This document shows positions 1-8,605 of a stretch of DNA of 64,000 nucleotides, one piece after another; within the stretch, counting starts at the first letter, position 1; each line of letters starts with the position of its first letter. The translations under genes and the position numbers were made by a program. The stretch is from the NCBI GenBank assembly GCA_009783295.1, contig WRHK01000011.1:16621-80620 (forward strand), written 5' to 3'. Source of the stretch: Promicromonosporaceae bacterium (GTDB lineage Bacteria; Actinomycetota; Actinomycetes; Actinomycetales; Cellulomonadaceae). The notes beneath the pieces were generated by a model, which was not told where the DNA came from, searched no databases, and worked only from the letters and a program-made list of their open reading frames with translations.

Positions 1-1
1 G

Positions 2-226
2 CTCGCCGCGGCGGGCCTGGCCGGCCTCGAGGTGGACCACCGCGACCACGACGCGCCCACCCGGGCGCGGCTGCGCGACCTCGCGCGGGCTCTGGGCCTG
101 CTGGTCACGGGCTCGAGCGACTACCACGGGGCGGGCAAGCCCAACCGCATCGGCGAGAACACGACGGACCCGGCAGTGCTGGCGCAGATCGAGGAGCAGG
201 GTGAGCTGGCGGTGCTCCGCCCGTGA
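2..226 (+). CDS. PHP-domain metal-dependent phosphoesterase, C-terminal fragment (truncated by window edge)
   Basis: Ends ...LLVTGSSDYHGAGKPNRIGENTT..., typical PHP C-terminus; stop overlaps next start (GTGA). Confidence 0.75.
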   Translation, partial: LAAAGLAGLEVDHRDHDAPTRARLRDLARALGLLVTGSSDYHGAGKPNRIGENTTDPAVLAQIEEQGELAVLRP

Positions 227-858
227 GCGCCGTGATCGACGTGGCCCTCTTCACCGAGGTGTTCGTGACGCTGTTCGTGATCATGGACCCGCCCGGCACC
301 GTGCCGGTGTTCCTCGCGCTCACGTCACGCATGACGCCCCGGCAGCGCAACCGCGCCGCGCGTCAGGCGATCGTCGTCGCGTTCGGCGTGATCGTGGTGT
401 TCGCCGCGTTCGGGCAGCAGCTGCTCACCTACATGGGCATCTCGCTGCCGGCGCTCCAGGCGTCGGGCGGCCTGCTGCTGCTGTTCGTCGCGCTCGAGCT
501 GCTGACGGGCAAGGCCGAGTCGCCCGAGCCGGCCAAGGGCGGCGCCGTCAACGTGGCCCTGGTTCCGCTCGGGACGCCGCTGCTCGCGGGGCCGGGCGCC
601 ATCGTCGCCACCATGGTGTTCGTCCAGCGGGGCCTGACCCAGGGGGAGTCGCTCGTCTCGCACTGGGTGGCGATCGCCCTGGCCGTCATCGCCGTGCACG
701 TGTGCGTCTACCTGGCCATGCGGTTCGCGAACGTCATCCAGCGGCTCCTGAAGGAGTCCGGCGTCACGCTCGTGACCCGCATCGCCGGCCTGCTGCTCGC
801 GGCGATCGCCGTCCAGATGGTCGCGACGGCGGTCACGGAGTTCGTGCGCGCGGCCTGA
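223..858 (+). CDS. MarC family integral membrane protein
   Basis: 211 aa, multi-TM, MDPPGTVPVFLALT and PLGTPLLAGPGAI motifs; GTG start. Confidence 0.85.
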   Translation: MSAVIDVALFTEVFVTLFVIMDPPGTVPVFLALTSRMTPRQRNRAARQAIVVAFGVIVVFAAFGQQLLTYMGISLPALQASGGLLLLFVALELLTGKAESPEPAKGGAVNVALVPLGTPLLAGPGAIVATMVFVQRGLTQGESLVSHWVAIALAVIAVHVCVYLAMRFANVIQRLLKESGVTLVTRIAGLLLAAIAVQMVATAVTEFVRAA

Positions 859-1152
859 TCACCGGACCGGTTCGAGGACGACGTCGATCGTGGCGCCGTC
901 CGCGATGCTCTCGGCCTTCCGCACCGCCTTCTTGACCGGGAGCACGTAGCCCTGCTGCTCGTCGCTGGGGAACACCGACGTCTCCCAGCGGGTGCGGCCG
1001 ACGGTCACGCGGACCTTGATCGAGCCGAACCCGCGCGGCGGCAGCGGGAGCTCGGCGAGCTCGTCGGAGAGCTCCGGCGGGACGGTCACGAACCACCACG
1101 AGTCGGTGCGCGCCTGCCACTGCCAGAGCCGTGCGGAGAAGGTCAGGCGCAT
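859..1152 (-). CDS. DUF1905 domain-containing protein
   Basis: 97 aa; WWFVTVP...GFGSIKVRVTVGRTRWETSVFP...YVLPVKKAVRKAE. Confidence 0.75.
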   Translation of the reverse strand: MRLTFSARLWQWQARTDSWWFVTVPPELSDELAELPLPPRGFGSIKVRVTVGRTRWETSVFPSDEQQGYVLPVKKAVRKAESIADGATIDVVLEPVR

Positions 1153-1213
1153 GCGGGAAGGCTAACCGTTGCCCTCGTCGCCGCGACGGGCCCGCGGGAC
1201 GTGGTCTGACGCA

Positions 1214-1262
1214 GAAAACCCACAGCACACAGTGGTGGTAACTGCCGTGTGCTGTGGGTTCT
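1214..1262 (-). terminator. Rho-independent terminator of the downstream-facing DEAD-box helicase gene
   Basis: AACCCACAGCACAC (1217-1230) / GTGTGCTGTGGGTT (1247-1260), 14-bp perfect stem; minus-strand side followed by TTTTC. Confidence 0.65.
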
Positions 1263-1288
1263 CCGCGCGATGTCCGTCCCCGAGAGGG

Positions 1289-2968
1289 TCAGCCCTCCGA
1301 CGCCGGCTGCTGGGCGTCGCCCGCAGGCCGGCCGCCGCGCGTGCGGCGGCGGGTGCGCGAGCGGTTGCGGGACGCGCCGTCCGACGCCGTGCCCGGCGCC
1401 GTCGCCTCGCCCGCGGGTGCGCCCTCGGCGGGCTTGTGGTCGCCCGCCGGGCGGTCGCCCGAGCGGGTGCGCGTGCGGCCGCGGCCGCCGTCACGCGAGC
1501 CGCCGTCGCGGGAGCCGCTCTCGCGCGAGCCGCCGTCGCGACCGGAGCGGCCACCGTCGCGCGGACCCTGGCCGCGCGAGGACGACGACGTGCGCTTGCC
1601 CGTCTCGCCGAGGTCCTCGATCTTCTCGGCGTCGAGGCCCGCGAGCGTCCGCTTCTCCTGCGGCAGGCGGCCCTTGGTGCCCTCGGGGATGCCCAGGTCG
1701 CTGAACAGGTGCGGCGACGTCGAGTACGTCTCCACCGGCTCGGGCAGCCCCAGGCCGAGCGCCTTGTCGATGAGGCCCCAGCGCGGCAGGTCGTCCCAGT
1801 CGACGAAGGTGACGGCCGTGCCCTTGTTGCCCGCGCGGCCCGTGCGGCCGATGCGGTGCACGTACGTGCGCTCGTCCTCGGGGCACTGGTAGTTGACGAC
1901 GTGCGTGACGTCCTCGACGTCGATGCCGCGGGCGGCGACGTCGGTGGCGACCAGCACGTCGATGTTGCCGTGGCGCAGCGCGCGCAGCGCCTGCTCGCGG
2001 GCGCCCTGGCCGAGGTCGCCGTGGATGGCGCCCGCGGCGAACCCGCGCTCGCGCAGCTCGTCGCTCACCTTCGCGGCCGTGCGCTTGGTGCGCGCGAACA
2101 CGATGGTGCGGCCGCGGCCCTCGGCCTGCAGCAGGCGGGCGAGCACCTCGATCTTGTCGAGGGCATGCGCTCGGTAGGCCACCTGGGTGGTGTTCTTGAC
2201 GGTCGCGCTGTCGTCGTCCGGGTCGGCGGCGCGGATGTGGGTCGGCTGCGACATGTAGCGGCGGGCCATGGCCACGACCGGGCCGGGCATCGTCGCGGAG
2301 AACAGCATGGTGTGCCGCTTGGCGGGCAGGCGGGACAGGATCTTCTCGACGTCGGGCAGGAAGCCCAGGTCGAGCATCTCGTCTGCCTCGTCGAGCACGA
2401 TCGTCTCGGCGCGCAGCAGGTTCAGGTGGCCCTGGTTGAGCAGGTCGACCATGCGGCCCGGCGTGCCCACCACGACCTCCGCGCCCTGGCGCAGCTGCTC
2501 GATCTGCGGCTCGTAGGCGCGGCCGCCGTAGATCTGGATGACGCGCAGGCTGGGGCGGTTGGCGCTCGCGGTGGCGAGGTCGCCCGCGACCTGGACGGCC
2601 AGCTCGCGCGTCGGTGCGACGACGACGGCCTGCGGCTTGCCGGGCGCGACCAGGTCGTCCCAGCCGGGCTCGCCCGGCGCGACGACGCGGTTGAGCAGCG
2701 GCACGCCGAAGCCCAGCGTCTTGCCGGTACCGGTCTTGGCCTGGCCGATGATGTCGTGCCCCTGGAGCGCGACGGGCAGGGTCATCGCCTGGATGGGGAA
2801 CGGGTGGGTGATGCCCACGGCGGCGAGCGCGTCGACGATCTCGGTCTTGACGCCGAAGTCGGCGAACGAGACGTCCTGCCGCTGGATCGAGGAGGCCGCG
2901 TGGTGGGCCTTGGTGGCGTTGGGGGAGGCGAGCGCGGAGGCCGCGCTCGTGGTCTCAGGAATGGTCAC
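1289..2968 (-). CDS. DEAD/DEAH-box RNA helicase with basic Arg/Gly/Ser-rich C-terminal tail
   Basis: 559 aa; AKTGTGKT, PTRELAVQ, DEADEML, SAT, HRIGRTGRAG motifs. Confidence 0.92.
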   Translation of the reverse strand: MTIPETTSAASALASPNATKAHHAASSIQRQDVSFADFGVKTEIVDALAAVGITHPFPIQAMTLPVALQGHDIIGQAKTGTGKTLGFGVPLLNRVVAPGEPGWDDLVAPGKPQAVVVAPTRELAVQVAGDLATASANRPSLRVIQIYGGRAYEPQIEQLRQGAEVVVGTPGRMVDLLNQGHLNLLRAETIVLDEADEMLDLGFLPDVEKILSRLPAKRHTMLFSATMPGPVVAMARRYMSQPTHIRAADPDDDSATVKNTTQVAYRAHALDKIEVLARLLQAEGRGRTIVFARTKRTAAKVSDELRERGFAAGAIHGDLGQGAREQALRALRHGNIDVLVATDVAARGIDVEDVTHVVNYQCPEDERTYVHRIGRTGRAGNKGTAVTFVDWDDLPRWGLIDKALGLGLPEPVETYSTSPHLFSDLGIPEGTKGRLPQEKRTLAGLDAEKIEDLGETGKRTSSSSRGQGPRDGGRSGRDGGSRESGSRDGGSRDGGRGRTRTRSGDRPAGDHKPAEGAPAGEATAPGTASDGASRNRSRTRRRTRGGRPAGDAQQPASEG

Positions 2969-3212
2969 AAGTGCCTTCGGTCAGTCGTCGGTGCGGCGCG
3001 CTGCCGGTGGGTCGAGCCTGTCGAGGCCACCGTGCGTCGGCGCGCACCGTATGGACGGCAGCCGATCGCGGAAGGACGCGCGAGGCCTTTGGATCGACGG
3101 GTAGGACCCGGATCCGCTGGCCGTCGCAGGAGAACTGCACGAGAACGACCGGGCAACCGTGGTACGGCGGCAGTCTACGCGACGGGCTGTTACCGGACCG
3201 TATCCTGGCCGC

Positions 3213-3884
3213 ATGAGCGATCAGCCCGGCGCGCCCGAGTCCTCCCTGCTGGAGGTCGCGGGGCTCGCGGCCTACGTGCGGCTCGGGCTGTTCGGCCTCA
3301 TCGGCGAGCACACGTGGGACGCACCCGACCTGGCCTCGGCGCAGCGCATGGTCGCGATCGCGCGGCGCGTCAGCGAGCAGCAGGACGTGCTGCTCGCGAT
3401 CGGCGCCTCGCACGGGCTCGACGCCGTGACCCTGATGCAGCCGTTCGACGGCGTGCTCGACGCCTTCGAGGCGCGCACCCCCGAGTCCAGCTGGTGGGAG
3501 GGGCTGCTCAAGGGGATCGTCGGGCACGGCGTGTCCTCCGACCTGTGCCGCCTGCTCGCGCGCGGCCTCACCGGCCCGCAGGCCGCCGAGGTCGCGGACG
3601 CGATGCGCTACTCCGACGACGACGACCGCGCCACGGCGATCGTGCGCGCCGGCGTCGACGCGGACGGCCGGCTGGGCTCGCGTCTCGCCCTGTGGGGGCG
3701 GCGCGTGGTCGGCGAGTCGCTGTCGCTCGCCCAGGAGCTCATGACCACGCGGCCCGCGTTCACCGCGCTGGCCCGGGCTGCGGCGTCGGGCGCCGGCGTC
3801 GAGGGCGACGCCGTCGCCTGGGTGCTCGGGGAGCTGACCGCCGAGCACACGCGGCGCATGGACCGCATGGGCCTGGCGGCCTGA
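3213..3884 (+). CDS. Ferritin-like fold protein
   Basis: MSDQPGAPESSLLEVAGLAAYVRLGLF...; ATG at 3213 preferred over upstream ORF start; synteny with DUF3107 and helicase. Confidence 0.7.
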   Translation: MSDQPGAPESSLLEVAGLAAYVRLGLFGLIGEHTWDAPDLASAQRMVAIARRVSEQQDVLLAIGASHGLDAVTLMQPFDGVLDAFEARTPESSWWEGLLKGIVGHGVSSDLCRLLARGLTGPQAAEVADAMRYSDDDDRATAIVRAGVDADGRLGSRLALWGRRVVGESLSLAQELMTTRPAFTALARAAASGAGVEGDAVAWVLGELTAEHTRRMDRMGLAA

Positions 3885-3888
3885 CGGC

Positions 3889-4119
3889 TCAGAGCGAGCC
3901 GAACCCCACCCGGCGCGTCTCCTCCGGGCCCACCTCGACGTAGCCGATGGTCGACGTCGGCACGTACACGCGGCGGCCGCGGGTGTCGGTGAGCTCGAGC
4001 ACGCCGCCGTCGGCGAGCGCCTTCCTGAGCGTCTCGGCGACCTGCTCAGCCGTCAGGTCCGTCTCGATGGCCAGCTCGCGCGGCAGGTTCTGCACACCGA
4101 TCGTGACTTCCACGTTCAC
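3889..4119 (-). CDS. DUF3107 domain-containing protein
   Basis: 76 aa MNVEVTIGVQNLPRELAIETDLTAEQVAETLRKAL. Confidence 0.85.
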   Translation of the reverse strand: MNVEVTIGVQNLPRELAIETDLTAEQVAETLRKALADGGVLELTDTRGRRVYVPTSTIGYVEVGPEETRRVGFGSL

Positions 4120-4278
4120 TCCTTTGGCGGCGCGCTGGTGCGCGCGAATGCTTGCGGACGCCCGGTGACCCGGGGCCTCCGTCGATCCTAAGCAGCGCGT
4201 ACGCGCTGCCGGGCCAGCGGGGACCGGGTTTCGCCGAGGGCCGATCCGGGCGGGCGGGGCGCGGCTCCGCCCGCCCGG

Positions 4279-4941
4279 TCAGTGCGCCTCGGGCGCGACG
4301 AGCTCGACCTTCGCGCCAGCCGGGAGGGCCTGCACCAGCCGCAGCCGGGCGAGGGCCGGGTGGTCGTCGAGCAGCCGCGCCCCGTTCGCCAGGGAGCGGA
4401 GCGCCGCCGTCTCGGCCCGGGCAGCCTCGAGCTGGGCGGCGCCGTGCAGCCGCGCCGTCGCGAGGGCCGCGTACGCCGAGCGCACGTCGGACGGCAGGAT
4501 CACGTCCTTGACGACGACGTCGCGCACCTCGATGCCGACGGTCGACGCCGCGGCGGCGGCCGGGGCGACCGCGGCCGCCGCGAGCAGCCGCCGGCCGCCG
4601 CGCACGACGGCCTCGACCTCGGCGTCGGCGAGCGCGTCGCGCAGCGCCACCTGCGCGGCGAGGTGCACGACGTCGAACGCGTCGGCCGCGGACTCGAGGA
4701 ACGTGCGCGGCTCCGCGACGCGCCACCGGACCGCGAGCGTGACCCGCACGGTGAGCCCGTCGGCGGTGGGCACCTCCTGCGGGGCGAGCGTGGTGACGCG
4801 GTCGAGCATCGGGACGCGCACGTGGCGCGTGCGGCGGCCGTACGGGTGGCGGCCGGGCGGGAGCACGCGGGCGAAGCGGCCGTCGACGTACTCGACGGCG
4901 TTCTCGGTGGCGTGCACGGTGATCTTGCGGAACAGGGACAT
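4279..4941 (-). CDS. SPFH/band-7 (slipin-like) protein
   Basis: MSLFRKITVHATENAVEYVDGRFARVLPPGRH...; start chosen at ATG 4941. Confidence 0.8.
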   Translation of the reverse strand: MSLFRKITVHATENAVEYVDGRFARVLPPGRHPYGRRTRHVRVPMLDRVTTLAPQEVPTADGLTVRVTLAVRWRVAEPRTFLESAADAFDVVHLAAQVALRDALADAEVEAVVRGGRRLLAAAAVAPAAAAASTVGIEVRDVVVKDVILPSDVRSAYAALATARLHGAAQLEAARAETAALRSLANGARLLDDHPALARLRLVQALPAGAKVELVAPEAH

Positions 4942-5281
4942 GGGTGGCCTCCTCCCGGCTGGCCGGGCGCTGCGTGGTGGGTGGTCGGTGGGGCGGGCGG
5001 CGTCGCGCCGGGGTGCGGGGCTGCGGCCGTCGTCCTGACCGGCCGGGCCGCTGGCACCCGCGGCGCCGGTGACGCCACCCGCCCGCACGCTGGAGAAGGG
5101 ATTCGAACCCCGGGCGCGGTACAGGCGCTGTGACCTGGAGTGCGCGAGGTACGACGCGCAGGACCGACGCCGGCACACCGGGTCGGCTGCTGATCTCGCG
5201 CGCCGTGGACGCTACGCGCGCGCAGCGCCGCAGGTCCACCGGTTTTGAGGCCGTGTCGGTGGCCCATGGTCTGATGCGGCC

Positions 5282-8200
5282 ATGACGTCACGCCCCGCGC
5301 CCCGGCTCGTGCCCCCCGCACCCGTCGCCGGGTCCGGGGTGGACCTCGACCCCACGCAGCGGGTCGCCCTGGAAGAGGCGCGTACGGCGCCGGCGCTGCT
5401 GGTCGCGGGCGCGCCCGGCACGGGCCGCACCACGGTCGCGGCTGCGGTCGCCGTCGAGGCCGTCACCGCCTGGGGCCTCGACCCCGCGCGCGTGCTGGTG
5501 ATCGCCGCGTCCCGCCGCTCCGCCGCGCGGCTGCGCGACCAGGTGGCCGCCGCGTCCGGGCGCACGCTCGGCGCGCCGATGGTGCGGACGGCGTCGTCGG
5601 CGGCGTTCGCGGTGCTGCGCACCCGCGCGGCGGCGCTGGGGGAGCCGACGCCCACGCTGGTCTCCGGTCCGGAGCAGGACCTCGTGCTCGCGGAGCTGCT
5701 CGCCGGCCACCTCGAGGGAGAAGGCGCCCCGCTGCTGCTGCCCGACGGCCTGCCGGAGGACGCCCTGGGCCTGCGCGGGCTGCGGCAGGAGCTGCGCGAC
5801 CTGCTCATGCGTGCCGCGGAGCGCGGCGTCGGGCCCGTCGACCTCGCCGACCTGGGCCGCCGCCACGCCCGCCCCGAGTGGCGCATGGCCGCGCAGCTCT
5901 ACGAGGAGTACCTCGACGTCACCGCGCTGCGGCTCGGCACGCCCGACGCCGGCCCGCGCTACGACCCGGCCGTCGTGGTCGACGAGGCGGCGCAGTCGAT
6001 CGCCGCGTGGGACGACGAGGTGCCCGGCGCACCCCGGCCCACGTGGGACCTCGTGGTGGTCGACGACTACCAGGAGGCGACCGTCGCCACCGCACGGCTG
6101 CTGCACGTGCTCGCCGACGACGGCGCGCGGCTCGTGCTGCTCGCCGACCCCGACTCGACCGTCCAGGGGTTCCGCGGGGCGGCGCCCGGGCTGGTGGGAC
6201 GGGCCGCGGCGCCCGGCCGTTCCCGCGGGGAGCGGTCCGTCGGGGCGTTCGGCGCCGACGTCGTGGTGCTCGGCACGGTGTGGCGCCAGACGCAGGAGCT
6301 GCGAGAGGTCACCCGGGCGGTGACCTCGCGGATCCCGACGGTCGGCGGCCCGTTCCAGCGCGCGGCGACGGCGGCGCCGACGCCGTCGGTGGTCGAGCCC
6401 GTCGAGACCAGGCCGGAGGCCTCGACGCACGAGACCATCGACGGCGCCGCCGTCGCCGTCCTGGCGGGCGCCGCCCAGGAGGCCGCGCACATCGCCCGCG
6501 AGCTGCGCGCCGAGCACCTGCTGCACGGCACCCCGTGGGAGCGCATGGCCGTGATCGCCCGCACCGGCGACCGGCTGGCCGCGCTGCGCCGGGACCTGGT
6601 CGCCGCGTCGGTGCCGGTCGCGTTGCTCGGCTCGGACGTGCCGCTGCGCGAGGAGCCCGCCGTCGCGCCGCTGCTCGCCGCCGTGCGGGTCTGCGCCGGC
6701 GCCGTGCCCGGCAGCCTGGACGCGCTGCTCGAGGACCTCGGCGAGGAGGCGTCGCCGTACCCCCTGCTCGACGCCGCGACGGCGGCCGCGCTGCTCACCT
6801 CCCCGGTGGGCGGCCTCGACGCCGTCGCGCTGCGGCGGCTGCGCCGAGCGCTGCGTGCGGAGGAGCTCGCCGGCGGGGGCGGCCGGTCGTCGGACGCGCT
6901 GCTGGTCGAGCTGCTGGGCGACCCGGCCCGCACGGCCACGCTCCCGGCGACGGTGAAGCGCGGCCCGACGACGGTCGCGCGCGTGCTCGCCGCCGGGCGC
7001 ACCGCCGCCGCGGAGCCGGGCGCGACGGCGCAGACCGTGCTGTGGGCCGTCTGGGACGCGACCGGCCTGGCCGCACGCTGGCGGGACGCGGCGCTCGCGG
7101 GCGGCCCCGCCGGCGTGCGCGCCGACCGCGACCTCGACGCGGTGCTCGCGCTCTTCCGGGCTGCCGAGACGTACGTCGACCGCATGCCGGGGGCGCCCGT
7201 CGCGGCGTTCGTCGACTACCTGGCCTCGCAGGACCTGCCCGCGGACTCGCTCGCGGCCTCCGCGTCGGGGGCGCACGCCGTCGAGGCGCTGACGCCCGCC
7301 GGGGCCGCGGGACGCGAGTGGGACGTGGTCGTGGTGGCGGGCGTGCAGGACGGCGTGTGGCCTGACCTGCGGCTTCGCGACTCGCTGCTCGGGTCGCAGG
7401 CGCTCGTCGAGCTGCTCGCCGGCCGCTCGCAGGACGCCTACGCGCTGGGTCCGGAGGCGCGCGCGCAGGTGCTCGCCGACGAGCTGCGGGCGTTCGCCGT
7501 CGCGACGTCCCGGGCCCGGCGTCGGCTGCTGGTGACGGCGGTCGAGGACGCGGAGGACGCCCCGAGCGTCTTCTGCGACCTCGTGGTGCCGCCGGGGGAG
7601 GACGACGGCGAGGGCGCCCGGGACCCGCGACGCGTCGACGCCGGCGCCCCGCTGGACCTGCGCGGCGTCGTGGCGACGGCCCGTGCGGTGCTGGTGCGCG
7701 CGGCGGTGGCCGAGTCGCCTGCGACGGACGAGAGCGCCGTCGCCGCGGCGCTGCTCGCCGACCTCGCCGCCGTGGACGTCCCCGAGGCCGACCCGCGCAC
7801 CTGGTACGGCGTCGCGGGCGCCTCGAGCGACGCCGCGCTGTGGGGCCCGGACGACGTCGTGCCGGTGTCGCCGTCCAAGGTCGAGACCGTGACCACGTGC
7901 GCGCTGCGCTGGTCGTTCGAGGCGGCGGGCGGCACGGCCGCCGACGACACGACCCAGACGCTCGGCACGCTCGTGCACGCGATCGCCGAGGCGCTGCCCG
8001 GCGGCTCGCTGCACGAGCTCAAGGCGGAGCTGGACCGGCGCTGGCCGCAGCTGGCGCTGCCGCCCGGCTGGCCCGCGCGGCAGCTGCGGGAGCGGGCGGA
8101 GCGCATGGTCGAGAAGCTCGCCGCCTACCTGGCCGACTCCGGGCAGGTGCTCGCGGTGGAGGCGTCGTTCGACCTGGAGGTGGGCCGGGCGCGGCTGCGC

Positions 8201-8605
8201 GGCACCATCGACCGCGTCGAGGACGCCGGAGAGGGCAAGGCCGTCGTCGCCGACCTCAAGACCGGCCGCAGCCAGCCGACCGTCGAGCAGGCGCTGCAGC
8301 ACCCGCAGCTCGGCGCCTACCAGCTCGCCGTCGAGGGCGGCGCCCTGGACCTGCCCGAGCGTACGCGCGCGGCGGGCGCCCGCCTGGTGTTCGTGGGCAC
8401 GGACGCGGTCAAGCCGTCGCTGCGCGTGCAGCCGGCGCTCGCCCCGGAGCCGGACGGCTCGAGCTGGGCGTCCGCCCTGGTGGAGCAGGCCGCGGACACG
8501 ATGGCGGCGGCGCGGTTCGGCGCGCACCGCAACGACCTGTGCACGGTCTGCCCGGTGCGCCGGTCGTGCCCCGTGCAGCCCGAGGGAAGGGGTGTGGTCG
8601 CGTGA
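5282..8605 (+). CDS. adnA: UvrD-like helicase/nuclease subunit AdnA
   Basis: 1107 aa; Walker-A GAPGTGRTT, C-terminal PD-(D/E)XK nuclease with CTVCPVRRSC; paired with adnB as in mycobacteria. Confidence 0.85.
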   Translation: MTSRPAPRLVPPAPVAGSGVDLDPTQRVALEEARTAPALLVAGAPGTGRTTVAAAVAVEAVTAWGLDPARVLVIAASRRSAARLRDQVAAASGRTLGAPMVRTASSAAFAVLRTRAAALGEPTPTLVSGPEQDLVLAELLAGHLEGEGAPLLLPDGLPEDALGLRGLRQELRDLLMRAAERGVGPVDLADLGRRHARPEWRMAAQLYEEYLDVTALRLGTPDAGPRYDPAVVVDEAAQSIAAWDDEVPGAPRPTWDLVVVDDYQEATVATARLLHVLADDGARLVLLADPDSTVQGFRGAAPGLVGRAAAPGRSRGERSVGAFGADVVVLGTVWRQTQELREVTRAVTSRIPTVGGPFQRAATAAPTPSVVEPVETRPEASTHETIDGAAVAVLAGAAQEAAHIARELRAEHLLHGTPWERMAVIARTGDRLAALRRDLVAASVPVALLGSDVPLREEPAVAPLLAAVRVCAGAVPGSLDALLEDLGEEASPYPLLDAATAAALLTSPVGGLDAVALRRLRRALRAEELAGGGGRSSDALLVELLGDPARTATLPATVKRGPTTVARVLAAGRTAAAEPGATAQTVLWAVWDATGLAARWRDAALAGGPAGVRADRDLDAVLALFRAAETYVDRMPGAPVAAFVDYLASQDLPADSLAASASGAHAVEALTPAGAAGREWDVVVVAGVQDGVWPDLRLRDSLLGSQALVELLAGRSQDAYALGPEARAQVLADELRAFAVATSRARRRLLVTAVEDAEDAPSVFCDLVVPPGEDDGEGARDPRRVDAGAPLDLRGVVATARAVLVRAAVAESPATDESAVAAALLADLAAVDVPEADPRTWYGVAGASSDAALWGPDDVVPVSPSKVETVTTCALRWSFEAAGGTAADDTTQTLGTLVHAIAEALPGGSLHELKAELDRRWPQLALPPGWPARQLRERAERMVEKLAAYLADSGQVLAVEASFDLEVGRARLRGTIDRVEDAGEGKAVVADLKTGRSQPTVEQALQHPQLGAYQLAVEGGALDLPERTRAAGARLVFVGTDAVKPSLRVQPALAPEPDGSSWASALVEQAADTMAAARFGAHRNDLCTVCPVRRSCPVQPEGRGVVA

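Noticed and set aside
5090-5140. tRNA-like 3' end on minus strand (CGGGGTTCGAATCCCTTCTCCAGC)
   Set aside because: Weak T-stem pairing, no matching acceptor 5' half or anticodon arm found upstream; not a complete tRNA.
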